A stretch of DNA of 64,000 bases from Bacteroides nordii WAL 11050 = JCM 12987 (lineage in GTDB: Bacteria; Bacteroidota; Bacteroidia; Bacteroidales; Bacteroidaceae): the NCBI GenBank assembly GCA_000613465.1, contig BAJA01000008.1, positions 118,307-182,306 of the forward strand, read 5' to 3'. The translations under genes were made by a program, and so were the position numbers. The notes below the pieces were generated by a model. The model was not told where the DNA came from. It ran no database searches and saw only the letters and a list, made by a program, of their open reading frames with translations. Each line of letters starts with the position of its first letter. The stretch's first letter is position 1. Of the stretch, positions 16,944 through 25,325 are shown piece after piece.

Positions 16944-17903
16944 ATGGATATACAAACAGCAAAACAAATCAGGATAGCGGATTTTCTGTACAGTTTGGGA
17001 CATTCTCCCGTCAAGCAGCAAGGTATCAACCTGTGGTATAAATCCCCGTTACGGGAAGAGACAGAGCCCTCGTTCAAAATAAATACCGAACGCAACCAAT
17101 GGTATGATTTTGCAATTGGTAAAGGTGGAAATATCATTGCACTGGCACAGGAACTCTACTATTCCGACTATGTACCTTATCTTCTACAGAAAATCGAGGA
17201 ACAGACTCCGCACATCCGTCCCGTATCTTTCTCTTTTGGCAAGCAGTCATTTTCCGAACCGAGTTTTCAGGAGTTGGACATTGTACAGCTGACTTCTCCT
17301 GCCCTGCTTGCCTATCTACAGGAAAGAGGGATAAACACGGCACTGGCGAAAAGAGAATGTAAGGAAGCCCGTTTCACCCACAACGGCAAACGTTATTTCG
17401 CCATTGCTTTTCCGAACATATCGGGTGGATATGAAATCCGCAACCGATATTTCAAGGGATGTATCGCACCAAAAGAAATATCCCATATCAGACAGTCAGG
17501 AAAGCCAAGGAGTGCATGTTACGTTTTTGAGGGATTTATGGATTACCTTTCCTTTCTGACCTTAAGACTGGAAAGCTGTCCGCAATCACCCGACTTCGAC
17601 AGACAGGATTACATAGTTCTTAATTCCGTAGCCAATGTTCCCAAGGCACTCTATCCGTTGGGAAGCTATGAGCGCATCCACTGTTTCTTTGACAATGACC
17701 GTGCAGGAATGGAAGCAATACAGCAAATCAGAAAGGAGTATGATGCTACCCGGTATATACGTGACGCCTCGCAAATCTACAGTGGATGTAAAGATCTGAA
17801 CGAATATTTACAGAAACGAATAGCCGATAGGAAAGAGCAAGCGCAATCTGTCAAAAAGAGGAATGATACACTATCCAAGAAACCGAAAGGCTTCCGGTTA
17901 TAG
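16944..17903 (+). CDS. prmN2: primase (CHC2-like/Toprim, DUF3991 type) of the mobile element
   Basis: A 319-aa protein. The N-terminal part (WYKSPLREETEPSFKIN, QWYDFAIGKGGNIIALA) is the catalytic-core-proximal region of CHC2-type primases. The second half has Toprim features (VFEGFMDYLSFL; CFFDNDRAGMEAI). Family knowledge: NBU1 encodes a primase, PrmN1, required for excision of that element. It stands between the iteron-like repeats and the oriT-like hairpins. No zinc-binding cysteines are obvious at the N-terminus, so it is a shortened type. The symbol is by analogy. Confidence 0.82.
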   Translation: MDIQTAKQIRIADFLYSLGHSPVKQQGINLWYKSPLREETEPSFKINTERNQWYDFAIGKGGNIIALAQELYYSDYVPYLLQKIEEQTPHIRPVSFSFGKQSFSEPSFQELDIVQLTSPALLAYLQERGINTALAKRECKEARFTHNGKRYFAIAFPNISGGYEIRNRYFKGCIAPKEISHIRQSGKPRSACYVFEGFMDYLSFLTLRLESCPQSPDFDRQDYIVLNSVANVPKALYPLGSYERIHCFFDNDRAGMEAIQQIRKEYDATRYIRDASQIYSGCKDLNEYLQKRIADRKEQAQSVKKRNDTLSKKPKGFRL

Positions 17904-18000
17904 CCCACTATAACTACACGCTTCGCTTTCGTAGTTGTGGGCTCTCCCGAGGGGATTAGGGCTTTGCCTAATGACCCACTCAGGGCGTTTCACCCCTGAG
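17902..18000. other. candidate oriT: cluster of hairpins before the relaxase gene
   Basis: Three dyads lie in the 210-bp gap before mob. AGCCCAC/GTGGGCT (17902-17908, 17937-17943) extends inward through AACTAC/GTAGTT. ATTAGG/CCTAAT is at 17955-17972. CTCAGGG/CCCTGAG is at 17979-18000. In MobV-type systems oriT lies upstream of mob and contains such inverted repeats. The nick site cannot be placed from sequence. Confidence 0.55.
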
Positions 18001-18113
18001 AACCCCGAGCAAAGAGTGACCCTCTCTTTGCAATCTCCGCTTATGGGTTACCCCTAAGAACCCCTCTGCGAAAGCGAGCAAAGTAAATCAATTGTAAACA
18101 AAGGAAAGAAGCT

Positions 18114-19517
18114 ATGGCAACAAAATCAAGCATACATATCAAGCCTTGCAACATCGCATCGAGCGAGGCACACAACCGAAGGACTGCCGAGTATATGCGT
18201 AATATCGGGGAGTCCAGAATCTATGTCGTTCCCGAACTTTCCACCGATAACGAACAGTGGATAAATCCCGACTTCGGCACTCCCGAACTGCGAACTCATT
18301 ATGACAATATCAAGCAAATGGTCAAGGAAAAGACCGGACGTGCCATGCAGGAAAAGGAAAGGGAACGCAAGGGAAAGAATGGAAAGATTATCAAGGTGGC
18401 GGGATGCTCACCCATCCGTGAAGGAGTATTGCTTATCAGACCGGACACCACACTGGCTGATGTACGCAAATTCGGTGAAGAGTGCCAAAGACGCTGGGGC
18501 ATCACTCCGCTACAGATTTTCCTGCATAAAGACGAAGGGCATTGGCTGAACGGTCAGCCGGAAGCAGAAGACAAGGAGAGCTTCCAAGTCGGTAACAGAT
18601 GGTTCAAACCAAATTATCATGCTCATGTCGTATTCGACTGGATGAACCATGAAACTGGAAAGAGCCGAAAGCTCAATGACGAGGATATGGCAACCATGCA
18701 GACCCTTGCTTCCGATATTCTCCTGATGGAACGTGGACAGGCAAAAGCTGTCACAGGTAAAGAGCATCTGGAACGAAATGATTTCATCATTGAGAAGCAG
18801 AAAGCCGAACTGCAACGTATAGAGGAAACCAAGCGACACAAGGAACAACAAGTAAGCCTTGCCGAACAGGAACTCAAACAGGTAAAAGCAGAGATACGCA
18901 CGGACAAACTAAAGAAAACAGCCACCAATGCTGCTACCGCCATAGCAAGCGGTGTAGGTTCTCTTTTCGGAAGCGGTAAGCTGAAAGAACTGGAACATCA
19001 CATCGAGCAGCTACATCAGGAAATTACCAAACGGGACAAAGCTACTGATGAATTAAAAATTCAGATACAACAAATACAGGAACAGCATAGCAGACAAATT
19101 CGTAATCTTCAAAGAATACATAATCAAGAACTTGAAGCCAAAGACAAGGAAATATCACGATTGAGCACCTTGCTTGAAAAAGCCCACAAATGGTTTCCCA
19201 TGTTCAAAGAGATGTTGAGAATGGAAAAATTATGCGCTGTTATCGGGTTTACCAAAGACATGATAGAAAACCTCTTGACAAAGAAAGAATCCATACAATG
19301 TAGTGGCAAAATTTATTCCGAAGAACACAGGTGGAAATTTGACATCAAGAATGATATTTTTAGGGTTGAGAAACATCCGATGGATAGTGGTAAGCTTATG
19401 CTGACCATAAACCGACAACCCATAGTACAATGGTTTAAGGAACAATGGGAAAAGTTACAGCAGAATCTACGTAACTCGGTGCAGAGAGAGCAAAAATCCA
19501 GAGGATTTAGAATATAG
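18114..19517 (+). CDS. mobN2: MobV-type relaxase (Mob/Pre family)
   Basis: A 467-aa relaxase that would nick oriT and start mobilization. The N-terminal catalytic region contains the metal-binding motif HAHVVFDWMN (about residues 171-180) and the upstream motif PLQIFLHKDEGHW. Residues about 230-340 are a long coiled coil (KQKAELQRIEETKRHKEQ and onward), typical of the family. The C-terminus is unremarkable. It lies just downstream of the hairpin cluster at 17902-18000. The transfer machinery must come from a co-resident conjugative transposon. Confidence 0.9.
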   Translation: MATKSSIHIKPCNIASSEAHNRRTAEYMRNIGESRIYVVPELSTDNEQWINPDFGTPELRTHYDNIKQMVKEKTGRAMQEKERERKGKNGKIIKVAGCSPIREGVLLIRPDTTLADVRKFGEECQRRWGITPLQIFLHKDEGHWLNGQPEAEDKESFQVGNRWFKPNYHAHVVFDWMNHETGKSRKLNDEDMATMQTLASDILLMERGQAKAVTGKEHLERNDFIIEKQKAELQRIEETKRHKEQQVSLAEQELKQVKAEIRTDKLKKTATNAATAIASGVGSLFGSGKLKELEHHIEQLHQEITKRDKATDELKIQIQQIQEQHSRQIRNLQRIHNQELEAKDKEISRLSTLLEKAHKWFPMFKEMLRMEKLCAVIGFTKDMIENLLTKKESIQCSGKIYSEEHRWKFDIKNDIFRVEKHPMDSGKLMLTINRQPIVQWFKEQWEKLQQNLRNSVQREQKSRGFRI

Positions 19518-19605
19518 AATAGCCTATTATTAATAAAATCAAGTATCTATGCATCCAAACAGATTGTTTTTATTACAGAATCAAAATCCTAAGAATTTAT
19601 AAAAA

Positions 19606-19959
19606 ATGAAGCCTAAAGAAGTTTTGGAAAAATGGATAGATTGCTTTAACAAAGCAGATGCTTATCATATAGCAGAGCTGTATGCTACTAATGCAGTAAA
19701 TCATCAAGTCGCAAACGAACCAATAATTGGTAAAGAATCAATCTACAAAATGTTTGTGAATGAATTTGCCACTGCTAAAATGGTTTGTATGGTGGAAAAT
19801 ATTTTTGAAGATGGCGAATGGGCTATCATGGAATGGAAAGACTCTCTTGGACTTCGTGGATGCGGATTTTTTCATGTAAAAGATAACAAAATCGTCTTTC
19901 AAAGAGGGTATTGGGATAAACTTTCATTCTTGAAGCAACACAATCTTCCAATTGAATAA
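19606..19959 (+). CDS. SnoaL-like / NTF2-fold protein
   Basis: A 117-aa protein with the alpha-beta barrel pattern of the SnoaL/NTF2 superfamily (KWIDCFNKADAYHIAELYA at the start, WKDSLGLRGCGFFHVKDNK near the middle). No signal peptide. Members of this fold bind small hydrophobic molecules and many are unassigned. It lies between mob and the resistance genes on the opposite strand, so it is cargo of the element. It has lower GC than the neighbouring mob gene, consistent with later acquisition. A link to resistance is not shown. Confidence 0.75.
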   Translation: MKPKEVLEKWIDCFNKADAYHIAELYATNAVNHQVANEPIIGKESIYKMFVNEFATAKMVCMVENIFEDGEWAIMEWKDSLGLRGCGFFHVKDNKIVFQRGYWDKLSFLKQHNLPIE

Positions 19960-20030
19960 GTACTATCAGAATACGGACTGGGAAATTGAAATACCCAGTC
20001 CGAGTTATATAATGAATTTTACTTGTTAAA

Positions 20031-20395
20031 CTATTTAAAGTCAGTTGGATAACAAACCATACCTTTCACATTCTCAGTAGCTCCAGGTATTAATTCAGCC
20101 ACCATGCAATATTCATGAGAGACTTCGAAAGGAAATTCAATTCCTAAATCGATAGCCTTGCGATAGCCAAATCGAGGATAATACTCTTTATGCCCCAATA
20201 CGACTGCTGTGCCGTAACCCAAAAGTGCTGCCCTCTGATGGGCTTACTGAATCAACATCCCCCCCCAATTCCCTTACGCTGGAATTCCGGCAAGACTGCC
20301 AATGGAGCTACACTCAGGGATGTGACAGACTGGGTGTCACTATCTATCTTTACTTCTGTAAGTAAGATATACCAGACAATTTGTTTTTCTGTCAT
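20031..20395 (-). pseudogene. GNAT acetyltransferase remnant
   Basis: Reverse-strand reading gives YILLTEVKID, then LSVAPLAVLPEFQRKGIG (acetyl-CoA loop), then GYGTAVVLGHKEYYPRFGYRKA and EFPFEV, the order of a YhbS-like GNAT acetyltransferase. The 5' third is missing. A run of eight G (20259-20266, as C on the given strand) breaks the frame, and an in-frame TAA follows just after. Only the last 63 codons (20031-20222) are open. It lies immediately downstream of lnu in the same direction and is dead weight of the resistance cassette. Several independent lesions make this a true pseudogene, unlike the single-deletion genes. Confidence 0.8.
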
Positions 20396-20405
20396 TTTCT
20401 TGTTC

Positions 20406-20918
20406 TTATCTAATTGTTAGGCTCATTGTTGTTATACATTGTTTAATTATAGATAAATCGTGAATATCCTTCTCTCTTAAATCGTAGCCCGAATGGAATA
20501 CTTGTTGCCCTTTTGCAGAAATGCAAGGGATGCTTCTGCCTTCAAAGACTGCTGTTCCAAAATAGTCCGGTTGAAATTCATACCAGCCTCCATCCAAGTC
20601 GGCTTGTTTGGAAGTGCCGTCCGCATTCAAGACAAAAGGATGGATATCAATATAGCCTAATTCTTTGCTATACAGTTCCACACGGGTGGGCAACCAATTT
20701 GTTTCAATTTGATATCCTCTCTCCTGCAAAAGATCAAGGAGTTGGTCTGTATAATTGGCATCAAAATCAATGTCAATATCTCTATGCAAGCGGGTTTGCT
20801 GTCCGTACAAGACATCCACTCCCCAGCCTCCATCCAACCAAAACTGCATGTCCAGGCTTTCCAACAAGTCCAAAACTTGAAATAACTCTGTAATCGTAGT
20901 GTGTTCTTTCTTTGTCAT
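20406..20918 (-). CDS. lnu(AN2): lincosamide nucleotidyltransferase, Lnu(AN2)-like
   Basis: A 170-aa nucleotidyltransferase that would adenylylate lincomycin and clindamycin. The motif WLDGGWGVDVL (about 27-37) and the acidic triad RDIDIDFDA are diagnostic of the Lnu/LinA fold. Length equals the Bacteroides LinAN2 class. It lies 24 bp downstream of mef on the same strand, so the two probably share a transcript. This pair on an NBU2-type element in tRNA-Ser matches published NBU2 content. Host resistance is predicted, not shown. Confidence 0.88.
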   Translation of the reverse strand: MTKKEHTTITELFQVLDLLESLDMQFWLDGGWGVDVLYGQQTRLHRDIDIDFDANYTDQLLDLLQERGYQIETNWLPTRVELYSKELGYIDIHPFVLNADGTSKQADLDGGWYEFQPDYFGTAVFEGRSIPCISAKGQQVFHSGYDLREKDIHDLSIIKQCITTMSLTIR

Positions 20919-20942
20919 ATAATAATTCTTTAATAAATAATA

Positions 20943-22148
20943 CTATGCGTAATTATCCAACTGCTTGATTGAAGAAATAAAATTTGCACCCACTCCAATC
21001 AGAAAGATAACCCATCCGCTGATCATAAAGACGGATGTGATACCCCATGCTTCCACCCAATATCCTGAAGCTACGATACCCAGCATTGATGGAAAGGTAC
21101 TCAAACTAAAGATGAGAGAAAAAGTCCGTCCAAGCATGTCCGAAGCCAAGTTCTGCTGAATAATAGCGATGAAAAGCGCATGGTAAATGGAATAGGCTAT
21201 GCCTCCTGTAAATGTTAGGCAAACAAAACCTATAAATGCGCTTGATGGTAAATAACTGGCGCTAATCAGATACAATCCCAATATCACATAAGCCGTATGC
21301 ATCACTAATGTTTGCTTGCTTTTCAAAGCCTTACAGGCAAGTACTAAACCGCCCAACAATGCCCCTGAGCCCCAACCCATTTCCACAACTCCCATTTGCA
21401 AAATGTTTCCGTTGAAATGCAGAAGCGTCATAAAAGGAAATAACGTAAAAACAGGCATAAGGACAAAAGTCACCAGCGTAAAGCATACGAATAAAGGCAA
21501 AATGCCCATTGTACGCCGCAAGGTATGCCAACATTCCGTCAGTTCTTTTTTGAAATCTGGAAGAACTTTCGTTTTTTGAAGAGAAGGAATCTGGACACAA
21601 AGTAAGGTCAGACAAGCAGCAACAGCTCCGATCACATCTATGAGCAGAATATACTGTATGGGAAGCCAAACAACGAGGCTTGCCCCTACAACGGGAGCTA
21701 TCACCTCACTGAAGGATTGAATGGAATGGTACAAACCTGATACCCTGACAAGATGGTGCTTGGGAACCAGTAGAGGGATGCTTGCCTGTAAAGCAGGTGC
21801 ATGAAACGTACTGCCTATTGAACGACAAGCAGTCAATAGATAAAAAAAAGAAAGGTCTTTATAACCCTTGGTTATCACAATAAAAAGACATAGGGTACAG
21901 AACGCGATGAACAAGTCCGAATAAAACATCGTTTTCTTTCGATTCCATCTGTCAACATAGACCCCGGCAAACAAGCCTAATACAAATTGTGGTAAAAATC
22001 CAGCTAAAATAGCCAGAGATAAAGCTGTCGGGGATTTAAATTCGTTGCTAATCCAAAAAATAATGGAGAAGCCAACAATCGTACTTGTTAAAATAGATAT
22101 GAGTTGGCCTATTCCTATCACGGCCAAAGTTGATTTCCAATGATTCAT
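20943..22148 (-). CDS. mef(En2): MFS macrolide efflux protein, Mef(En2)-like
   Basis: A 401-aa major facilitator with twelve predicted helices. MFS loop 2-3 motif is seen in GLFAGVYVDRWNRKKTMFYSD. Similarity in length and pattern is to Mef proteins that export 14- and 15-membered macrolides. It is the first gene of a leftward unit mef-lnu-acetyltransferase remnant. Published reports on NBU2 found lincomycin resistance but little macrolide resistance from its mef gene, so function should not be assumed. Start at 22148 (MNHWKSTLAVIG). Confidence 0.87.
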   Translation of the reverse strand: MNHWKSTLAVIGIGQLISILTSTIVGFSIIFWISNEFKSPTALSLAILAGFLPQFVLGLFAGVYVDRWNRKKTMFYSDLFIAFCTLCLFIVITKGYKDLSFFYLLTACRSIGSTFHAPALQASIPLLVPKHHLVRVSGLYHSIQSFSEVIAPVVGASLVVWLPIQYILLIDVIGAVAACLTLLCVQIPSLQKTKVLPDFKKELTECWHTLRRTMGILPLFVCFTLVTFVLMPVFTLFPFMTLLHFNGNILQMGVVEMGWGSGALLGGLVLACKALKSKQTLVMHTAYVILGLYLISASYLPSSAFIGFVCLTFTGGIAYSIYHALFIAIIQQNLASDMLGRTFSLIFSLSTFPSMLGIVASGYWVEAWGITSVFMISGWVIFLIGVGANFISSIKQLDNYA

Positions 22149-22270
22149 TGTGCTAATATTTCATGCGTTTATAGATAAGTACTTTCGTACATTAAGCAAA
22201 ACGAAATTCTATCCACACAAAAAACTTGTATTATAATCCACTCCTGACGTTGGAATACAATAACAAATAC

Positions 22271-22296
22271 TTTCAGGACGATGTAAAGTCCTGAAA
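22271..22296. repeat. perfect dyad upstream of mef
   Basis: TTTCAGGAC (22271-22279) and GTCCTGAAA (22288-22296) are exact inverted arms with an 8-nt loop, in the 326-bp gene-free stretch between mef and the right end of the element. It could be a regulatory stem or a terminator against incoming transcription. Confidence 0.55.
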
Positions 22297-22402
22297 AATC
22301 AAAGTGAATGGATAGATAAATATTAGTCTTTTCTCATCGGATTCTTTTAATATCGCTACTCTTTTATTATGTAGTGGTTGTATTATCTTAAATAAAACAA
22401 AA

Positions 22403-22440
22403 ACACCCGACTTTACATTCTTGGGTGCAAAACTGGGTGT
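22403..22440. repeat. candidate integrase arm-binding repeats, right end
   Basis: ACACCC at 22403-22408 and GGGTG words at 22421-22427 and 22433-22440 (TTGGGTG, CTGGGTGT) match the repeat word near the left end (11395-11434). They lie 35-70 bp inside attR. Together they fit arm-type sites for the integrase. Confidence 0.45.
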
Positions 22441-22474
22441 TTGTTTTGCAATCTGCTGATTTTCAGCGTTTGTT

Positions 22475-22487
22475 GCGGAGAGACAGG
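22475..22487. other. right attachment core (attR)
   Basis: GCGGAGAGACAGG, which overlaps the acceptor stem and T-stem of tRNA-Ser. The tRNA sequence remains complete after integration because the crossover core restores its 3' end. Confidence 0.75.
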
Positions 22488-22560
22488 GATTCGAACCCCG
22501 GGTACCTCGCAGTACAACGGTTTTCAAGACCGCCGCAATCGACCACTCTGCCACCTCTCC
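22476..22560 (-). tRNA. tRNA-Ser (anticodon UGA)
   Basis: 85 nt on the reverse strand. The acceptor 5' GGAGAGG pairs with 3' UCUCUCC (one G-U), discriminator G at 22476. The D-arm (GTGGCAGAGTGG), the anticodon loop CTTGAAA with UGA, a long variable arm typical of tRNA-Ser, and the T-arm GGTTCGAATCC are all clear. CCA is not encoded. Its 3' end is the integration site of the NBU2-like element. Confidence 0.95.
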
Positions 22561-22600
22561 AAAACTTCTTTATCAGAAGCACTTTCCTTTGAAAGCGGTG

Positions 22601-22631
22601 CAAAGGTACGTATCTTTTTTAAATCTGCAAA
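22601..22631 (-). promoter_or_regulatory. promoter of tRNA-Ser
   Basis: On the reverse strand: TTTG (22631-22628), 19 nt, then TACCTTTG (22608-22601), a perfect Bacteroides promoter, about 40 nt upstream of the mature tRNA 5' end at 22560. Confidence 0.75.
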
Positions 22632-22736
22632 CATTCTAATGACTTTTTCATGAAATAATCGTATTTTTGCCTCGTAATTCAAATTACAGAGAGTAATCTC
22701 AATCGTAAATTGTAAATAGCTAAATCGTAAATATCA

Positions 22737-25238
22737 ATGATATATCCTCAAAATTTTGAGCAAAAGATAGGATTTGACCAAATCAGACAACTATTGAAAG
22801 AAAAATGTCTCAGCACATTGGGCGAGGAACGTGTAATAGATATGAGTTTCTCCGATCAACATGAGAAGGTGGAGGAACTGCTAAATCAAGTCACAGAGTT
22901 TGTCCGCATCATACAGGAAGAAGACAGTTTCCCCGACCAGTTCTTTTTTGACGTACGCCCGTCACTGAAACGCGTGCGAATAGAAGGAATGTACCTGGAC
23001 GAACAGGAATTGTTTGATTTAAGACGTTCGTTAGAAACGATTCGCGACATCGTACGATTCCTTCAACGCAATGAAGAGGATGAAGAAAGTGATTGCCCCT
23101 ACCCCAGTCTGAAACGATTGGCGGGAGATATTGCTGTATTTCCCCAGCTAATAGGAAAGATTGACGGTATACTAAACAAATACGGAAAGATAAAGGACAA
23201 TGCTTCAACGGAACTGGCACGTATTCGTCGTGAACTTGCAAGTACGATGGGAAGCATCTCACGCTCACTAAACAGCATTTTACGCAGTGCTCAATCCGAA
23301 GGATATGTAGATAAAGATGTGGCACCCACCATGCGTGATGGTCGCCTCGTAATCCCTGTTGCACCCGGATTGAAGAGAAAAATAAAAGGTATTGTACACG
23401 ATGAATCTGCCAGTGGAAAAACGGTCTTTATAGAACCGGCGGAAGTGGTAGAAGCCAACAATCGCATTCGTGAACTGGAGGGAGATGAACGACGGGAAAT
23501 TATCCGTATTCTGACAGAATTTTCCAATATGCTGCGTCCTTCTATCCCGGAAATTCTACAATCTTATGAGTTTCTGGCAGAGATTGACTTTATACGGGCA
23601 AAAAGTTATTTCGCCATACAGACCCATGCGCTGAAACCTTCTCTTGAGAATGAGCAGTTACTGGACTGGACTATGGCTATACACCCATTGTTACAACTAT
23701 CCCTCGCCAAGCATGGCAAAAAGGTAGTGCCCCTCGACATCGAATTGGATCAGCAACAGCGTATTCTCATCATCTCCGGTCCTAATGCCGGTGGAAAGTC
23801 TGTCTGTCTCAAAACAGTAGGATTACTGCAATACATGTTGCAATGCGGAATGCTCATCCCCATGCATGAACGTAGCCATGCAGGAATATTCAGCAGCATA
23901 TTCATTGATATCGGTGACGAACAATCTATTGAAGACGACCTGAGTACCTACTCATCTCATCTGACCAACATGAAAATGATGATGAAGAATTGTAATGAAC
24001 GCAGCCTTATCCTTATCGACGAATTCGGAGGTGGAACAGAACCACAGATAGGTGGAGCTATTGCCGAAGCAGTTTTGAAGCGTTTCAATCAGAAAAAGAC
24101 ATTCGGAGTTATCACTACACATTATCAGAATCTAAAACACTTTGCAGAAGATAATGAAGGAGTAGTGAACGGTGCCATGCTTTATGACCGCCATCTCATG
24201 CAGGCTCTTTTCCAGCTGCAAATAGGTAACCCGGGAAGTTCATTTGCTGTAGAAATAGCAAGAAAAATCGGACTGCCTGAGGATGTCATTGCCGATGCTT
24301 CAGAAATTGTAGGCAGCGAATATATTAATGCGGATAAATATCTCCAGGATATTGTTCGTGACAAACGTTATTGGGAAGGTAAACGTCAGACTATCCGCCA
24401 GCGTGAAAAACATATGGAGGAAACAATCGCCCGGTATCAGACCGAGATGGAGGAATTACAGAAATCCCGTAAGGAAATTATCCGCCAGGCAAAAGAAGAA
24501 GCCGAACGATTGCTACAAGAATCGAATGCGAAAATAGAGAATACCATACGTACTATCAAGGAGGCACAGGCAGAAAAAGAAAAAACCCGCCTTGTGCGCC
24601 AGGAATTAAATGACTTCCGCGCTTCTGTGAACGAACTTGCTTCCAAAGAACAGGAAGATAAGATTGCCCGGAAAATGGAGAAGCTAAAAGAAAGGCAGAA
24701 TCGAAAAAAAGACAAGCAAAAAGCAACTTCGGAAGAAAAAACACAATCCCAGCAAGTTCCTAAAGTGATACCTATCACTATAGGTGATAATGTCAAACTA
24801 AAAGGCCAAACCAGCGTTGGAGAGGTATTGGAAATAAATGGCAAAAATGCAGTGGTAGGCTTTGGCAGTATCAAAACAACCGTTAAACTGGAGAGGCTGG
24901 AACGTACTAATGCCACAACACAGAAGCAGGAACCGGCAAAGAGTACTTTTGTCAGTAGCCAGACACACGATCAGATGTATGAGAAAAAACTAAATTTCAA
25001 ACAAGACATTGACGTACGTGGAATGCGTGGAGACGAGGCTTTGCAGGCTGTCACTTACTTTGTAGATGATGCCATATTGGTAGGTATGAGCCGCATACGT
25101 ATTCTTCATGGTACTGGTACAGGTATACTTCGTTCTCTTATCCGCCAGTATTTAGATACCGTGCCAGGTGTACGCCACTTTGCCGATGAACATGTACAAT
25201 TTGGAGGTGCCGGGATTACAGTTGTAGATTTGGCATAA
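22737..25238 (+). CDS. mutS2: endonuclease MutS2
   Basis: An 833-aa MutS2. It acts on recombination or stalled-ribosome substrates rather than mismatch repair, according to family studies. The core ATPase has Walker A GPNAGGKS (348-355) and Walker B LILIDEFGGGTE. A coiled-coil, charged stretch covers about 540-680 (including EEAERLLQESNAKIE). The C-terminal Smr nuclease domain (about 755-833) has DVRGMRGDEAL and HGTGTGILR. Start at MIYPQNFEQK. A TATTTTTG box at 22662-22669 is the likely -7 element. It is divergent from tRNA-Ser. Confidence 0.96.
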   Translation: MIYPQNFEQKIGFDQIRQLLKEKCLSTLGEERVIDMSFSDQHEKVEELLNQVTEFVRIIQEEDSFPDQFFFDVRPSLKRVRIEGMYLDEQELFDLRRSLETIRDIVRFLQRNEEDEESDCPYPSLKRLAGDIAVFPQLIGKIDGILNKYGKIKDNASTELARIRRELASTMGSISRSLNSILRSAQSEGYVDKDVAPTMRDGRLVIPVAPGLKRKIKGIVHDESASGKTVFIEPAEVVEANNRIRELEGDERREIIRILTEFSNMLRPSIPEILQSYEFLAEIDFIRAKSYFAIQTHALKPSLENEQLLDWTMAIHPLLQLSLAKHGKKVVPLDIELDQQQRILIISGPNAGGKSVCLKTVGLLQYMLQCGMLIPMHERSHAGIFSSIFIDIGDEQSIEDDLSTYSSHLTNMKMMMKNCNERSLILIDEFGGGTEPQIGGAIAEAVLKRFNQKKTFGVITTHYQNLKHFAEDNEGVVNGAMLYDRHLMQALFQLQIGNPGSSFAVEIARKIGLPEDVIADASEIVGSEYINADKYLQDIVRDKRYWEGKRQTIRQREKHMEETIARYQTEMEELQKSRKEIIRQAKEEAERLLQESNAKIENTIRTIKEAQAEKEKTRLVRQELNDFRASVNELASKEQEDKIARKMEKLKERQNRKKDKQKATSEEKTQSQQVPKVIPITIGDNVKLKGQTSVGEVLEINGKNAVVGFGSIKTTVKLERLERTNATTQKQEPAKSTFVSSQTHDQMYEKKLNFKQDIDVRGMRGDEALQAVTYFVDDAILVGMSRIRILHGTGTGILRSLIRQYLDTVPGVRHFADEHVQFGGAGITVVDLA

Positions 25239-25262
25239 AAGCGAACAAATGTATTAAACAAC

Positions 25263-25292
25263 TTGTTCTCATATAGAAAATCATTACTTTTG
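25263..25292 (+). promoter_or_regulatory. promoter of corA
   Basis: TTG at 25263-25265, 19 nt, then TACTTTTG at 25285-25292 matches the Bacteroides promoter consensus. It lies 33 bp upstream of the corA start. Confidence 0.65.
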
Positions 25293-25325
25293 TTGGAATG
25301 GTTTTCTAAAACTAAAAAATAAAGC

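Larger units (their letters stand above)
11265..22487. mobile_element. NBU2-like mobilizable element in tRNA-Ser
   Basis: About 11.2 kb bounded by near-identical 13-bp cores: GCGGAGAGAGAGG (11265-11277) and GCGGAGAGACAGG (22475-22487), the second inside the 3' end of tRNA-Ser. Contents: tyrosine integrase next to the left end, DUF1016 nuclease, unknown gene, DUF3853, RepA-like ATPase, primase, MobV relaxase, SnoaL-like gene, broken acetyltransferase, lnu and mef. Family knowledge: NBU2 of Bacteroides is about 11 kb, integrates at serine tRNA genes, carries linAN2 and a mef-like gene, and depends on a helper conjugative transposon for excision and transfer. No transfer (tra) or rteA/B genes are present, so it is mobilizable and not self-transmissible. 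Identity with NBU2 itself is inferred from gene content. Confidence 0.88.

Noticed and set aside
22441..22653. 70-codon frame over tRNA-Ser
   Set aside because: It is the complement of the tRNA and its promoter, which have clear structure of their own.
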